Positions 51,693-61,331 of a stretch of DNA of 64,000 nucleotides are shown here, piece after piece. How positions within the stretch are numbered: the first letter of the stretch is position 1; the number at the start of each line of letters is the position of its first letter. The notes beneath the pieces were generated by a model. That model saw nothing but the letters and a program-made list of their open reading frames with translations. It made no database searches and was not told the origin of the DNA. Both the position numbers and the translations under genes were made by a program. The DNA is from Streptomyces endocoffeicus (GTDB lineage: Bacteria > Actinomycetota > Actinomycetes > Streptomycetales > Streptomycetaceae): assembly GCF_016741935.1 (NCBI RefSeq), contig NZ_JAERRG010000002.1, forward strand, positions 1 through 64,000, written 5' to 3'.

Positions 51693-51880
51693 TTCCAGCC
51701 CCTCCAGGGGGCACCTCTCAGCGGTAGCTGGGGGAGTTTGAGGAGCGGGGTCTGGGGCGGAGCCCCCCACGCGGCGGAGCCGCATATCGTCAGGTGCCGG
51801 GAAGGGGCGGGGAGGGGGAAGCACCGATATGCGGCTCCGCCGCGTGGCCCGCCGCAGGCGTCACGGTCCGCCGGACATGG
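51693..51880. repeat. Dispersed intergenic repeat, copy C
   Basis: A unit of TTCCAGCCCCTCCAGGGGG... to CGGAGCCCC, then CACGCGGCGGAGCCGCATATCGTCAGGTG as in copy D, the GGGAAGGGGCGGGGAGGGGG tail and the GCAGGCGTCACGGTCCGCCGGACA end as in B and D. It fills most of the 313-bp gap between convergent chitinase and cytochrome b genes and may terminate both. Confidence 0.8.
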
Positions 51881-51890
51881 CGGACACCCC

Positions 51891-53582
51891 CTAGGGCCGC
51901 TGCGGTTCCTCGGCCCGCTCCTCCGCCTCCTCCGCCTCGTGCTCCTCGTGCTCGGCCACCTGCTCCTTCGTCGGCTTGGCGACCTGGCCGTCGCGACCGA
52001 AGTAGCTCCGGGACAGCGAGACCCGCAGCCGCTCCTTGAAGGAGAGCTTCCGGGCGACCCCGGCCTCGTCGACCGTCGGCGGCAGCTCCAGCGGCAGATA
52101 CTGCTCATACGCGGTCAGCGTGTACTTCTCCCCGGGCGAGAGCGGCTCGTGCACCTCGACGTACTCGCCGTGCGGCAACCGCTGGATGGTGCCGGTCTCG
52201 CGGCCGTGCAGCAGCATCTGCCGGTCCTTGTGCTGGAGGCCGAGACAGATCCGCTTGGTGATCACGAAGACCACGACCGGCACCACGAAGAAGCCGATCC
52301 GGCAGGTCCAGGTGATCGCGTTGATCGACAGCTGGAAGTGGGTGGCGATGAGGTCATTGCCGCCGCCCGCCAGCAGCACCGCGTAGAGGGCGATCCAGGC
52401 GGCGCCGAAGGCGGTGCGGGTCGGGGCGTTGCGTGGGCGCTGATTGAGATGGTGCTCGCGCCGGTCCCCGGTGATCCACGCCTCCAGGAACGGATAGAGC
52501 CAGATGACCAGCAGCACCATGGGGAAGACCAGGAAGGGGATCAGCACCCCGAGCACCAGGGTGTGGCCCCAGAGATTGATCTCCCAGCCCGGCATCAGCC
52601 GGATCAGCCCCTCGGAATAGCCCATGTACCAGTCGGGCTGGGCGTCGGTGGACACCTGGTCGGGGCGGTAGGGGCCGTAGGACCACACCGGATTGATCTG
52701 GGCGATGGCCGACATCAGGGTGGTGACGCCGAAGACCAGGAAGAAGAATCCGCCGGACTTGGCCACATAGACCGGCCAGAGGGGCGGCCCCACGATATTC
52801 ATGTTCTTCTTTCCGGGCCCCGGTTGATGGGTGTGCTTGTGATAGACGAGCAGGATCATATGGAGCGCCAGCAGCCCGAGCATGATGCCCGGAATGAGCA
52901 GCACATGCACGGTGAAAAGCCGTGGCACGACCGCCATTCCCGGGAATTGGCCGTCGAAGAAGAAGAACGACAGATAGGTGCCGACGATCGGGACGGACAG
53001 GATCGCGCCCTCCATGAAGCGCAGACCGGTGCCGGACAGCAGATCGTCGGGCAGCGAATAGCCCATGAAGCCGTCGAACATCCCGAGGATCAGCAGACCG
53101 GCGCCGGACAGCCAGTTGATCTCGCGCGGTTTGCGGAAGACGCCGTTGAAGAACGTCCGCATCATATGGACGATCATGCTGGCGATGAAGACGATCGCCG
53201 CCCAGTGGTGAACCTGCCGCATCAGCAGTCCGCCGCGCACATCGAAGCTGATGTTCAGCGTGGACTCGTACGCTTGCGACATGCGGATGCCGTTCAGCGG
53301 CGTCCACCGGCCGTCGTAGATCACCTCGTTCATCGCCGGTTTGAAGAACAGGGTCAGATAGACACCGGTCAGAATGATGATGACGAACGTATAGAGGGCG
53401 ATCTCACCGATCAGAAAGGACCAGTGGTCGGGGAAGACCTTGCGCAAATTGGCCTTGGCCATCGTGAACAGGCCCACCCGGCCGTCGAACCAGCCGGCGA
53501 GGGCCTCGCCTTTTCCGGCGGGCGCGCGCCGACCGGATGGCTCATCGCGGAACCTCTGCCGGCGCTCCGGAAATGCTCTCAT
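51891..53582 (-). CDS. qcrB: Cytochrome b (QcrB-like) paralogue, not linked to qcrCA
   Basis: A 563-residue membrane protein of the actinobacterial cytochrome bc1 complex type, oxidising menaquinol. Haem histidines lie in QVHHWAAIVFIASMIVHMMR and LFTVHVLLIPGIMLGLLALHMI with the expected spacing, and PDWYMGY is the actinobacterial form of the PEWY quinol motif. The acidic C-terminal tail (HEEHEAEEAEERAEEPQ) is typical. In most actinomycetes qcrB follows qcrC and qcrA; here neither is present and the neighbours are a chitinase and a beta-glucosidase, so this is probably a second, orphan copy. ATG 53582 has only a weak upstream GAGAC. Confidence 0.88.
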   Translation of the reverse strand: MRAFPERRQRFRDEPSGRRAPAGKGEALAGWFDGRVGLFTMAKANLRKVFPDHWSFLIGEIALYTFVIIILTGVYLTLFFKPAMNEVIYDGRWTPLNGIRMSQAYESTLNISFDVRGGLLMRQVHHWAAIVFIASMIVHMMRTFFNGVFRKPREINWLSGAGLLILGMFDGFMGYSLPDDLLSGTGLRFMEGAILSVPIVGTYLSFFFFDGQFPGMAVVPRLFTVHVLLIPGIMLGLLALHMILLVYHKHTHQPGPGKKNMNIVGPPLWPVYVAKSGGFFFLVFGVTTLMSAIAQINPVWSYGPYRPDQVSTDAQPDWYMGYSEGLIRLMPGWEINLWGHTLVLGVLIPFLVFPMVLLVIWLYPFLEAWITGDRREHHLNQRPRNAPTRTAFGAAWIALYAVLLAGGGNDLIATHFQLSINAITWTCRIGFFVVPVVVFVITKRICLGLQHKDRQMLLHGRETGTIQRLPHGEYVEVHEPLSPGEKYTLTAYEQYLPLELPPTVDEAGVARKLSFKERLRVSLSRSYFGRDGQVAKPTKEQVAEHEEHEAEEAEERAEEPQRP

Positions 53583-53710
53583 GTCTCAATGGGTTTACCA
53601 GGCATTCTCCACGGATGACGGCGCCCTTCCGCCGGGTGGATCAGGGCGTAACCCCTTTGAAGGAAGAACGCTCCGGCCGGCTTGCGCCCCGCTGCCCGCC
53701 TCCGCCGCCG

Positions 53711-53750
53711 TCCGCGGTGCCGCCCGCCCCCCAGCGGGCGGCACCGCGGA
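53711..53750. terminator. Strong hairpin downstream of bglC
   Basis: Perfect 17-bp arms (TCCGCGGTGCCGCCCGC and its complement) around a 6-base loop, 12 bp after the bglC stop on the minus strand. Confidence 0.8.
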
Positions 53751-53762
53751 CGCGCGCCCCGG

Positions 53763-55169
53763 TCAGACCGCCGGAAGCTCTCCGGTGCGGGCCACCCGGG
53801 CGTACCAGCGGGCGCTGGACTTCGGCACCCGGGTCTGCGTCGGGTAGTCGACGTAGACCGCGCCGAAGCGCTTGCTGTAGCCGTACGCCCATTCGAAGTT
53901 GTCCATCAGCGACCACAGGAAGTAACCGCGCAGATCGGCGCCGTCCGCGATGGCCTGGTGGGCCACGGCCAGATGGGCCTGGAGGTAGTCGATCCGCCGC
54001 GGATCGTGGACCGCGCCCTCCGCGTCCGGCTTGTCGTCGAACGCGGCGCCGTTCTCGGTGATGTACAGCGGCACGCCCGGCGCCTCACGGCTGTAGCGCA
54101 TCAGCAGGTCGTGCAGCCCGGTCGGGTCGATCGTCCAGCCCATCTCGGTGCGCTCGCCCGGGGTCTGGTGGAACGCCACCCCCTCCGAGCCCGGCCACGG
54201 GGAGTGGGCACTGGCGCCGTGGCCGTCGTGGCGGGCGGGCGAACCGTCGTTGTCGGTGGCGGCTGATACCAATGACGGTGTGTAGTAATTGATGCCCAGC
54301 GCGTCCAGGGGGTGCTTGATGACGGCCAGATCGCCATCGCGGACGAACGACCAGTCGGTGATCGAGGCGGTGTCCTTGATCAGGTCGCTGGGGTACGCGC
54401 CGCGCAGCAGCGGCCCGGTGAAGACCCGATTGGCCAGTGCGTCGATACGCCGCGCCGCGTCCTGGTCCTCGGGCTTGTCGCTGTGCGGCCGGACCACGGC
54501 CGGGTTGAGGCTGATGGCGATCTGAGCGCGGGCGGGGAGCGCGGCGCGCAGCGCCTGGGCGCCGAGGCCATGGGCGAGGTTCAGATGGTGGGCGGCGCGC
54601 AGCGGGGCCAGCCGCTCGGTGCGGCCCGGGGCGTGCACCCCCGAGCCATAGCCCAGGAAGGCGCTGCACCACGGCTCGTTGAGGGTGGTCCAGAACTCGA
54701 CGCGGTCGCCCAGCGCCTCCGCCACGATGCCCGCGTACTCGGCGAACCGCTCGGCGGTCTCTCGCTCCGGCCACCCGCCTGCGCTCTCCAGCTCCTGGGG
54801 CAGGTCCCAGTGGTAGAGGGTGACCACCGGCTGGATGCCCGCGCCCAGCAGCTCGTCCACCAGCGACCGGTAGAAGTCGAGCCCGCGCTGCACGGCCGGT
54901 CCCCGGCCGGTCGGCTGCACCCGCGACCAGGACACCGAGAAGCGGTACGCCCCCAGGTTCAGCTCCGCCATCAGCCGGACGTCCTCGCGGAAGCGGTGGT
55001 AGTGGTCGACCGCCACATCACCGGTGTCACCGGCGAGCACCTTGCCGGGGGTGTGGCTGAAGGTGTCCCAGATGGAGGGGGTACGGCCGTCCTCCTGGGC
55101 GGCGCCCTCGACCTGATAGGCGGCCGAGGCCGCGCCCCACAGGAATCCGGGCGGGAAGGTAAGAGTCAT
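53763..55169 (-). CDS. bglC: GH1 beta-glucosidase
   Basis: A 468-residue cytosolic family-1 glycosidase that splits imported cellobiose and cello-oligosaccharides to glucose. Acid/base Glu is in [10 protein letters not shown] and nucleophile Glu in [11 protein letters not shown]; the start [26 protein letters not shown] is family-typical. A CebR-like operator abuts the ATG. It lies 74 bp after cebG, so it can be read with the transporter operon and also regulated on its own. A strong terminator follows. Confidence 0.92.
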   Translation of the reverse strand: MTLTFPPGFLWGAASAAYQVEGAAQEDGRTPSIWDTFSHTPGKVLAGDTGDVAVDHYHRFREDVRLMAELNLGAYRFSVSWSRVQPTGRGPAVQRGLDFYRSLVDELLGAGIQPVVTLYHWDLPQELESAGGWPERETAERFAEYAGIVAEALGDRVEFWTTLNEPWCSAFLGYGSGVHAPGRTERLAPLRAAHHLNLAHGLGAQALRAALPARAQIAISLNPAVVRPHSDKPEDQDAARRIDALANRVFTGPLLRGAYPSDLIKDTASITDWSFVRDGDLAVIKHPLDALGINYYTPSLVSAATDNDGSPARHDGHGASAHSPWPGSEGVAFHQTPGERTEMGWTIDPTGLHDLLMRYSREAPGVPLYITENGAAFDDKPDAEGAVHDPRRIDYLQAHLAVAHQAIADGADLRGYFLWSLMDNFEWAYGYSKRFGAVYVDYPTQTRVPKSSARWYARVARTGELPAV

Positions 55170-55182
55170 GGAAGCGCTCCCA
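55169..55182. promoter_or_regulatory. CebR-like operator at the bglC start
   Basis: TGGAAGCGCTCCCA differs at one position from the perfect palindrome TGGGAGCGCTCCCA. It touches the bglC start codon, so a bound repressor would block initiation there. Confidence 0.75.
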
Positions 55183-55243
55183 TTCGAGGTCGTGGGGAGG
55201 GGAGGAAACGGGGAGGGAGGACGGAACGGTGGTCGCGGGCCGC

Positions 55244-56158
55244 TCAGCCCTTGACCGCGCCCTGCATGATGCCCCCCACAATCTGCTTGCCGAAGAGGAC
55301 GAAGGCGATCAGCAGCGGCAGGGTGCCCAGCAGCGCCCCCGCCATGATCAGTGATTGATCCGGGGTGTATCCACGGCTCAGACCGGTCAGTGCCACCTGC
55401 ATGGTCGGGTTGCCGTTCTGGGTGAGCGCGATGAACGGCCAGAAGAAGTCGTTCCACGATTGGACGAAGGTGAGCATCCCCAGCACCGCCATCGCCGGGC
55501 GCGCCGCCGGGAAGACGACATGCCAGATGATCCGCAAGCTGCTCGCGCCGTCCATCCGCGCCGCCTCGATCAGCTCGGTCGGCAGCGCCTGGGAGAGGTA
55601 CTGCCGCATGAAGAAGACCCCGAAGGCGCTGACGAGCGTCGGCACGATGACCGCCTGGAGCTGGTCGGTCCACTCCAGCTTGGCCACCATCATGTACAGC
55701 GGCACCACGCTGAGCTGGGGCGGCACCATCATCGTCCCGATGGTGAGCATCAGCAGGATGTTCTTGAAGCGGAAGCGCAGCTTGGCGAAGGCGAAGCCCG
55801 CGATGGTCGAGAACAGCACGGTCGACGCCGCGACCGTGCCCGCCACCACCGTCGTGTTGAGCAGCGCGGTGCCCATGTTGGCGCCGTTCCACGCCTTGTC
55901 CAGGTTGTTGAAGAGGTTGCCGCCGAACCACAGGGGAGGGGGTGTCTGGGCCAGCCGGGTGTTGGTGCGGGAGGCGGCGATGGCGGTCCACACCAGCGGG
56001 AAGAGCGAGCCGACGGTGAACAGGATCAGCACGGCGTAGGTGATCTTGCCCCCGTGCAGCTGCCTGCCCGCTCGGTTGCGGCCCTTTCCGCCCCCTGGAG
56101 CGGTGCGCGCGGAAGCTGCCGGATCGAGTGTCTGCCGGGAAGAGACAGTGGCGCTCAT
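55244..56158 (-). CDS. cebG: Cellobiose/cellotriose ABC permease CebG
   Basis: A 304-residue MalG-type permease with six helices and the loop [24 protein letters not shown] that docks the ATPase. ATG 56158 is chosen because GAGGAG lies four bases upstream; GTG 56179, overlapping the cebF stop as GTGA, is the alternative. Forms the channel with CebF. Confidence 0.9.
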   Translation of the reverse strand: MSATVSSRQTLDPAASARTAPGGGKGRNRAGRQLHGGKITYAVLILFTVGSLFPLVWTAIAASRTNTRLAQTPPPLWFGGNLFNNLDKAWNGANMGTALLNTTVVAGTVAASTVLFSTIAGFAFAKLRFRFKNILLMLTIGTMMVPPQLSVVPLYMMVAKLEWTDQLQAVIVPTLVSAFGVFFMRQYLSQALPTELIEAARMDGASSLRIIWHVVFPAARPAMAVLGMLTFVQSWNDFFWPFIALTQNGNPTMQVALTGLSRGYTPDQSLIMAGALLGTLPLLIAFVLFGKQIVGGIMQGAVKG

Positions 56159-56175
56159 GGTTCTCCTCGTCTCCC

Positions 56176-57201
56176 TCACTGGCTCTTTCGCAGCCGTCGC
56201 GCGAACAGCGCGTTGGCCGCGGCGATCAGCAGCAGGATCAGGAACATCGTCCAGGCGATGGCGGAGGCCCGGCCGAGGTGCAGGTTCACCCAGCCCTGCT
56301 CGTACATGTACAGGCCGAGCGTCTGGTACTGGTGATCGGCGCCGCCGGTGGCCGTCCCCGCGGTGTTGAACAGCAGCGGCTCACCGAAGAGCTGGGTGGC
56401 CCCGATCGTGGAGACGACGACCGTGAAGAGGATGGTGGGCCGCAGCGACGGGACGGTGACATGCAGGAACTGCTTCCAGCGCGAGGCCCCGTCCAGCGCC
56501 GCCGACTCGTACAGATCGTTCGGCACGGCCTGCATGGCGGCCAGGTAGATCAGCGCGTTGTAACCGGTCCACCGCCAGATGACGATCGTGGAGACCGCGA
56601 TCTGCGAGGTCCAGGTGCCGTTCTGCCAGTCGATGCCGTCCAGCCCGACCAGCCCCAGGGACCAGTTGACCATGCCGTAGTCGCGCCCGAAGAGCAGCGC
56701 GAACACCAGCGTGGCGGCGGCGACGGAGGTGGCGTACGGGGTGAGGATCGCCACCCGGAAGAACATCGAGGCGCGCAGCCGGTAGTTGAGCAGATGCGCG
56801 ATCCCGAGGGCCATCACCAACTGGGGAACGGTGGAGATCACCCCGATGGTGAAGGTGTTCCGCAGCGCCTTCCAGAAGAATTCGTCTTCCCACAGCCTGG
56901 AGAAGTTGTGCCACCCCGCCCACTCCATATGGGTGGGGTCGGTGAGCTCCACTTGGTGCAGCGAGGCCCACCCCGTGTAGAGGAGGGGGAAGAGGCCGAA
57001 GGCGGCGAAGAAGACGAAGAAGGGGGCGACGAAGGCGTACGGGCTCCATCGCACATCCCAGCGGTAGCGGCGGCTGCGCCGGTCGCGACGCCGCTGCTCG
57101 GCCGGGTCGGGCGCCGGCGCGGTCGCGGCGCGCGGGGCCGCGCCCCCCTGCCCTGCGGGGGGCGCGGCCGTATCAGGGGTGAAACCGGAAGGTGCGGTCA
57201 T
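56176..57201 (-). CDS. cebF: Cellobiose/cellotriose ABC permease CebF
   Basis: A 341-residue MalF-type permease. After a charged N-terminal arm come about six helices ([27 protein letters not shown] first) and the docking loop [25 protein letters not shown]. It starts six bases after the cebE stop. No ATPase gene is present; in Streptomyces the shared MsiK ATPase, encoded elsewhere, serves such transporters. Confidence 0.9.
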   Translation of the reverse strand: MTAPSGFTPDTAAPPAGQGGAAPRAATAPAPDPAEQRRRDRRSRRYRWDVRWSPYAFVAPFFVFFAAFGLFPLLYTGWASLHQVELTDPTHMEWAGWHNFSRLWEDEFFWKALRNTFTIGVISTVPQLVMALGIAHLLNYRLRASMFFRVAILTPYATSVAAATLVFALLFGRDYGMVNWSLGLVGLDGIDWQNGTWTSQIAVSTIVIWRWTGYNALIYLAAMQAVPNDLYESAALDGASRWKQFLHVTVPSLRPTILFTVVVSTIGATQLFGEPLLFNTAGTATGGADHQYQTLGLYMYEQGWVNLHLGRASAIAWTMFLILLLIAAANALFARRLRKSQ

Positions 57202-57207
57202 GTCCGG

Positions 57208-58542
57208 TCACTGGTCCAGCGCGTTGTCGTTCGTCTTGATCGCGGCCTTCCAGCCCTCGTCGGCGGATTTGCCCTGCTGCTCGACCTGGAGCAGGCCGAC
57301 ATCGGTGAAGTTCTGCTTGATGACGGCGTCCTTCGGGCCCAGGACCTGCGTCGGACTGTCCTTCGCGGCCTGGGAGAAGATCTTGCCGATGGGCGCGTTG
57401 TCGAAGTACGGGAGCTTGGCGTCGGCCACCTGGGGCAGGTCGTACGCGGTCTGGGCGCTGGGGAAGCTCGCCTGCTTCTCGAAGAGCTTGGCCTGCTGCT
57501 CGGGCGCGGTCAGCCAGGTGGCGAGCTTGACCGCCTCGTCCTTGTTCTTCGCCGCCTGCGGCACGGAGAGGAAGGAACCGCCCCAGTTGGCGGGCCGGGG
57601 GGCGTCGGCCACGTCCCACTTGCCCTTGTACTTGTCCCCGGCGTACTCCTTGATCTGGCCGAGCATCCAGGCCGGGCAGGAGACGGAGGCGAACTTGCCG
57701 TTGGCGAGCGCCTGCTGCCAGGGCTTGGTGAACTCCTGGAGCCCCGCGGAGAGTTTGGACGCGGACGCGTCGGTCGCCAGCTTCCACGCCTTCTTCACGG
57801 CCGGGCTGTCCTTGTAGATGGGCTTCCCGCTCTTGTCGTAGTAGACCTCCGAACCGCCGGAGACCGCCGCGTTGAACAGTCCGCCGGCCGAGTCCAGGAA
57901 CGCGGCTCCGCCCGGTGCCTTCTTCGCGTAGTCCTTACCGGCGTCGAGGTACTTCTGCCAGTCGCCCGCCCAGAGCTTGGAGACCGCCTCACGGTCGGCC
58001 GGGAGTCCGGCCTGCTGGAAGAGGTCCTTGCGGTAGCAGATCGCCATCGGGCCCACGTCCGTGCCGAGGCCGATCGTCTTTCCGTCCTTGGCGGTGGCCT
58101 GCGCCCACTTCCAGTCGAGGAAGTTCTCTTTTTTGACGCCGTCCGCCTTCGAAAGATCAACGAACTTGTCGGCCTGGGTGGTGGTGACCTCATTGATGTT
58201 GCCCACCTCGACCGCCTGGATGTCGGCGAGCCCGCTGCCCGAGCCGAGGTGGGTGAGCAGCTGCGGGTAGTAGTTCGAGGCCGGGTCGATCACATTCTCT
58301 TCGATCTTGATATCCGGGTGCAGCTTTGTGTACTCGGCATAGAGCCCGGCCTGTTTGAAACCCATGACGCCGTACGTGCCGACGGTCACGACCGTCTTGC
58401 CGTTGCTGCTGCCGCCGCTGGACGAGTCGGCGGATCCGTCGTCGCCGTCATCGGCGCAGCCGCTGAGCAGCCCGGCTCCTAAAGCGGCGACGGCCGCGAG
58501 GACCACGGCTCTGCCGCGGTGACTACCAGTGTTCCTGCGCAT
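57208..58542 (-). CDS. cebE: Cellobiose/cellotriose-binding lipoprotein CebE
   Basis: A 444-residue solute-binding lipoprotein of the sugar ABC uptake system. Signal peptide (VVLAAVAALGAGLLSGC) with lipobox LSGC; family-1 binding fold with ADIQAVEVGNINEV and GTDVGPMAICYRKDLF. AGGAGGACGGA precedes ATG. Codon 21 (58480-58482) is TTA, within the signal peptide, which would make synthesis depend on the bldA tRNA. First gene of cebEFG-bglC, with a perfect CebR operator upstream at 58659. Confidence 0.92.
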   Translation of the reverse strand: MRRNTGSHRGRAVVLAAVAALGAGLLSGCADDGDDGSADSSSGGSSNGKTVVTVGTYGVMGFKQAGLYAEYTKLHPDIKIEENVIDPASNYYPQLLTHLGSGSGLADIQAVEVGNINEVTTTQADKFVDLSKADGVKKENFLDWKWAQATAKDGKTIGLGTDVGPMAICYRKDLFQQAGLPADREAVSKLWAGDWQKYLDAGKDYAKKAPGGAAFLDSAGGLFNAAVSGGSEVYYDKSGKPIYKDSPAVKKAWKLATDASASKLSAGLQEFTKPWQQALANGKFASVSCPAWMLGQIKEYAGDKYKGKWDVADAPRPANWGGSFLSVPQAAKNKDEAVKLATWLTAPEQQAKLFEKQASFPSAQTAYDLPQVADAKLPYFDNAPIGKIFSQAAKDSPTQVLGPKDAVIKQNFTDVGLLQVEQQGKSADEGWKAAIKTNDNALDQ

Positions 58543-58658
58543 TCCGTCCTCCTAGCGCCCCGCCCAACGGCTTCCCGCCAAAAAGTGGTGATACATGGCT
58601 CTTTGAGATGCATCGAGTCGGGTGGGCATCGTGCGGGTTGTGTATGACTCAGGTACGG

Positions 58659-58672
58659 TGGGAGCGCTCCCA
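58659..58672. promoter_or_regulatory. CebR operator upstream of cebE
   Basis: TGGGAGCGCTCCCA, the perfect 14-bp palindrome known as the CebR box, in the 280-bp gap between divergent cebE and cebR. Confidence 0.92.
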
Positions 58673-58822
58673 GCTGTGATGTGTTGAAGGGTCGCGGCTC
58701 CTCGCTGGGGTGTCAAGGGAGTGCGCGAAACAACTTCCCGAAACCACACTGCTGTTGAATGTCCACGCAGCCGCCCATTTGGGGGGTTGGAGCTGCTGGG
58801 CATGGACGGCTGGAGGCGCGAT

Positions 58823-59869
58823 ATGGCAGGAACGCGGCGGCATGGCGCGGGGCGGGGACGGCCGACGCTCGAGGAGGTGGCGGCCCGCGCCGGAGTCGGC
58901 CGCGGCACCGTCTCCCGGGTGATCAACGGTTCGCCCCGGGTCAGCGACCGCACCCGCACGGCCGTCGAGCAGGCCGTCGCCGAACTCGGCTATGTGCCGA
59001 ACCGGGTGGCCCGCGCCCTCGCCGCCAACCGTGCCGACGCCGTCGCCCTGGTCATCCCCGAGCCCGAGACCCGGCTCTTCGCCGAACCGTACTTCTCCGA
59101 CATCATCCGCGGTGTCGGCGCCGAACTCGCCGACACCGATCTCCAGCTGCTGCTCACCCTCATCCGCACCCCCAAGGAACGGCAGCGGCTCGCCGACTAC
59201 CTCTCCGCGCACCGGGTCGACGGGGTGCTGCTGGTCTCCGTCCACGCGGACGACCCGCTGCCGGATCTGCTGGAGCGGATCGAGATGCCCGCGGTGCTCA
59301 GCGGCCGCCGTTCGGCGCACGAAACCGTCCCGTACGTCGACTCGGACAACACCGGCGGCGCCCAGTCCGCCGTGGAGCACCTCATCGGCCGCGGCCGCGA
59401 GACGGTCGCCACCATCACCGGCCCGCTGGACATGTATGTCGCGCAGTGCCGCCTGGAGGGCTACGGCGCCGCGGTCCGGGCGGCGGGCCGGGAGGTGGAG
59501 GCGGAGCTGGTGGCCTCCGCGGACTTCACCGAGGAGGGCGGCCGCCGGGCGATGCGGCAACTGCTGAGCCAGCGCCCGGACCTGGACGGGGTCTTCGCCG
59601 CCTCGGACGTGATGGCCGCGGGCGCCCGCCAGGTGCTGCGCGAGAACGGGCGCGGCGTCCCGGACGACGTGGCGCTGGTCGGCTTCGAGGACTCGGCCGT
59701 CGCCCGCCATATGGACCCTCCGCTCACGAGCGTCCGGCAGGCCACGGAGGAGATGGGCCGGGCGATGGTGCGGGTGCTGCTGGAGGAGATCGCGGGACGC
59801 TCGGACCGCACGGCCAAGCGACCGCAGATGGTGCTGCCGACGCAGCTGGTACGGAGAGAGTCCTCCTGA
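58823..59869 (+). CDS. cebR: LacI-family cellulose utilisation repressor CebR
   Basis: A 348-residue repressor: HTH PTLEEVAARAGVGRGTVSRVINGSPRVS and a sugar-binding domain (ALVIPEPETRLFAEPYFSDIIRG; AASDVMAAGARQVLRENG). It releases CebR boxes when cellobiose binds. GGAGG six bases before ATG 58823 supports this start; the frame is open back to 58721. It reads away from cebEFG-bglC and lies beside the cellulases, as in other Streptomyces. Confidence 0.92.
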   Translation: MAGTRRHGAGRGRPTLEEVAARAGVGRGTVSRVINGSPRVSDRTRTAVEQAVAELGYVPNRVARALAANRADAVALVIPEPETRLFAEPYFSDIIRGVGAELADTDLQLLLTLIRTPKERQRLADYLSAHRVDGVLLVSVHADDPLPDLLERIEMPAVLSGRRSAHETVPYVDSDNTGGAQSAVEHLIGRGRETVATITGPLDMYVAQCRLEGYGAAVRAAGREVEAELVASADFTEEGGRRAMRQLLSQRPDLDGVFAASDVMAAGARQVLRENGRGVPDDVALVGFEDSAVARHMDPPLTSVRQATEEMGRAMVRVLLEEIAGRSDRTAKRPQMVLPTQLVRRESS

Positions 59870-59882
59870 GGCAGCAATGGGT

Positions 59883-59921
59883 GTGGGGCCGGTGGTCGCG
59901 AAACGCGTCCACCGGCCCCAC
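59883..59921. terminator. Hairpin between convergent cebR and GH6 genes
   Basis: Perfect 13-bp arms GTGGGGCCGGTGG and CCACCGGCCCCAC with a 13-base loop. Confidence 0.75.
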
Positions 59922-59963
59922 TTCAGGGGACGGGTTGTGCGATTACGGCGCCGGTCAGGCGGA

Positions 59964-61331
59964 TTACAGCGCCGGATAGGCGTTCTTCAGCAGCTCCTGG
60001 AACTGGGCCGAGAACCAGTGGCCCGACAGCGGGGCGTTCGCCAGCGCGCCCGACATGTTGTTGCCGTTGCGCGGGTTGCCGGTGTACGTCGGGTCGCACA
60101 TCCGGTCGAAGCCCTTGCCCTCGTCGTTCGGGATCGAGGAGCTCGAGCCGTCCGACTCGCCCGGGGGCTTCATCCATACGTACGCGTCGATCCCGGACGC
60201 GGGTGCCGCCTTGGGCCGCTCACCGAGCCCGGCGCCGGACTGGTTGCACCAGTTGCCGATGTGGATCCGGCGGTCGTAGCGCCCGCCGTTGATGTACGTG
60301 TCCACGTCCGACTTCGCGCCGGGGCCGCCGGGCCGGGCCGAGCCGCCCCAGCCGTTGCGGGAGGTGTCGATCAGCGCGCCGACGTTGCTCGGGAAGCCGA
60401 CGTTGACCAGTTCCTGGCGGAACGCCTGGGCGAAGGAGAGCTCGTCCACGTACCGGTTCCAGTCCACCCACTTCGACTGGCGCACGGAGGTGCCGTTGAC
60501 CGAGTCGTTGATGGTGAAGTTGTTCTCCTTCAGCGCGCTGTAGTTGGCCGTGTTGACGATGATCCCGGCCACCTTGTCGACCGTGCTGCCCTCGGCCGTC
60601 GCCGCCTGCTTCAGCACCTGCGCGGTGGCGTTGAAGTTGTCGTCCCAGCCGATCCAGCCGTGGTGGCCGGCGTCCACGTAGTTGTAGACGTTGCCGATGG
60701 CGCCCAGCTTGTTCAGGGCGTAGCCGACGCCCTTCACATAGTTGCCGTTGGCCTTCATCGTGTCGCACTGCGGGGTCGCGGTGGGACGGCCGCCGGTGTT
60801 GGTGACCAGGTTGGGCAGCGAGTCGATCTCGATCGTGGTGACGATCCGCAGATTGGAGTTGGCGTACTTCGACTCGGAGAGGATCGCCGCGATCGGGTCG
60901 ATGAACTGCGTCTTGTACTTGTCGATCTCGGTCGGGCCGAGCTCGCCGTTGGACGCCAGCGCGGCGCAGTCACGGCCGGGCAGGTCGTAGACCACTAACT
61001 GGACGACGGTCGGGCTGCCGCTCGACTGCTGCAGCGCCCGGTCGAGGTGGGCGCGCAGCCCCATCGCGCCGCTCGTGCCGTTGATCGCGGCGATCCGGTC
61101 CAGCCAGATGCCGGTCGGCTGGTTGGAGATCTTGCTGCCGCCGGGTTCGGCGGCGGCCTTCGCCGACCAGTCGGGGTTCACGTACACCTTGGCGCCCGAG
61201 TACGGGTTGTCGACCTTCGCGGCGGCCGCCCTGCCGCTGTCCACCTGGGCGGACGCCACGCCGGTCAGCGCCCCCATGGTCAGCGCGGAGGCGGCGAGCA
61301 GGGTGCCCGCCCTTCGGATTCTGCGGCTCAT
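59964..61331 (-). CDS. Secreted GH6 cellulase
   Basis: A 455-residue family-6 glycoside hydrolase that cleaves cellulose with inversion. Signal peptide (LLAASALTMGALTGVASA), catalytic-region residues in VVQLVVYDLPGRDCAA, the active-site loop YVDAGHHGWIGW and late Asp in GIDAYVWMKPPGESDG. No cellulose-binding module is attached. ATG overlaps the GH5 stop by four bases, so both are coupled. Codon 112 (60996-60998) is TTA. Confidence 0.92.
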   Translation of the reverse strand: MSRRIRRAGTLLAASALTMGALTGVASAQVDSGRAAAAKVDNPYSGAKVYVNPDWSAKAAAEPGGSKISNQPTGIWLDRIAAINGTSGAMGLRAHLDRALQQSSGSPTVVQLVVYDLPGRDCAALASNGELGPTEIDKYKTQFIDPIAAILSESKYANSNLRIVTTIEIDSLPNLVTNTGGRPTATPQCDTMKANGNYVKGVGYALNKLGAIGNVYNYVDAGHHGWIGWDDNFNATAQVLKQAATAEGSTVDKVAGIIVNTANYSALKENNFTINDSVNGTSVRQSKWVDWNRYVDELSFAQAFRQELVNVGFPSNVGALIDTSRNGWGGSARPGGPGAKSDVDTYINGGRYDRRIHIGNWCNQSGAGLGERPKAAPASGIDAYVWMKPPGESDGSSSSIPNDEGKGFDRMCDPTYTGNPRNGNNMSGALANAPLSGHWFSAQFQELLKNAYPAL

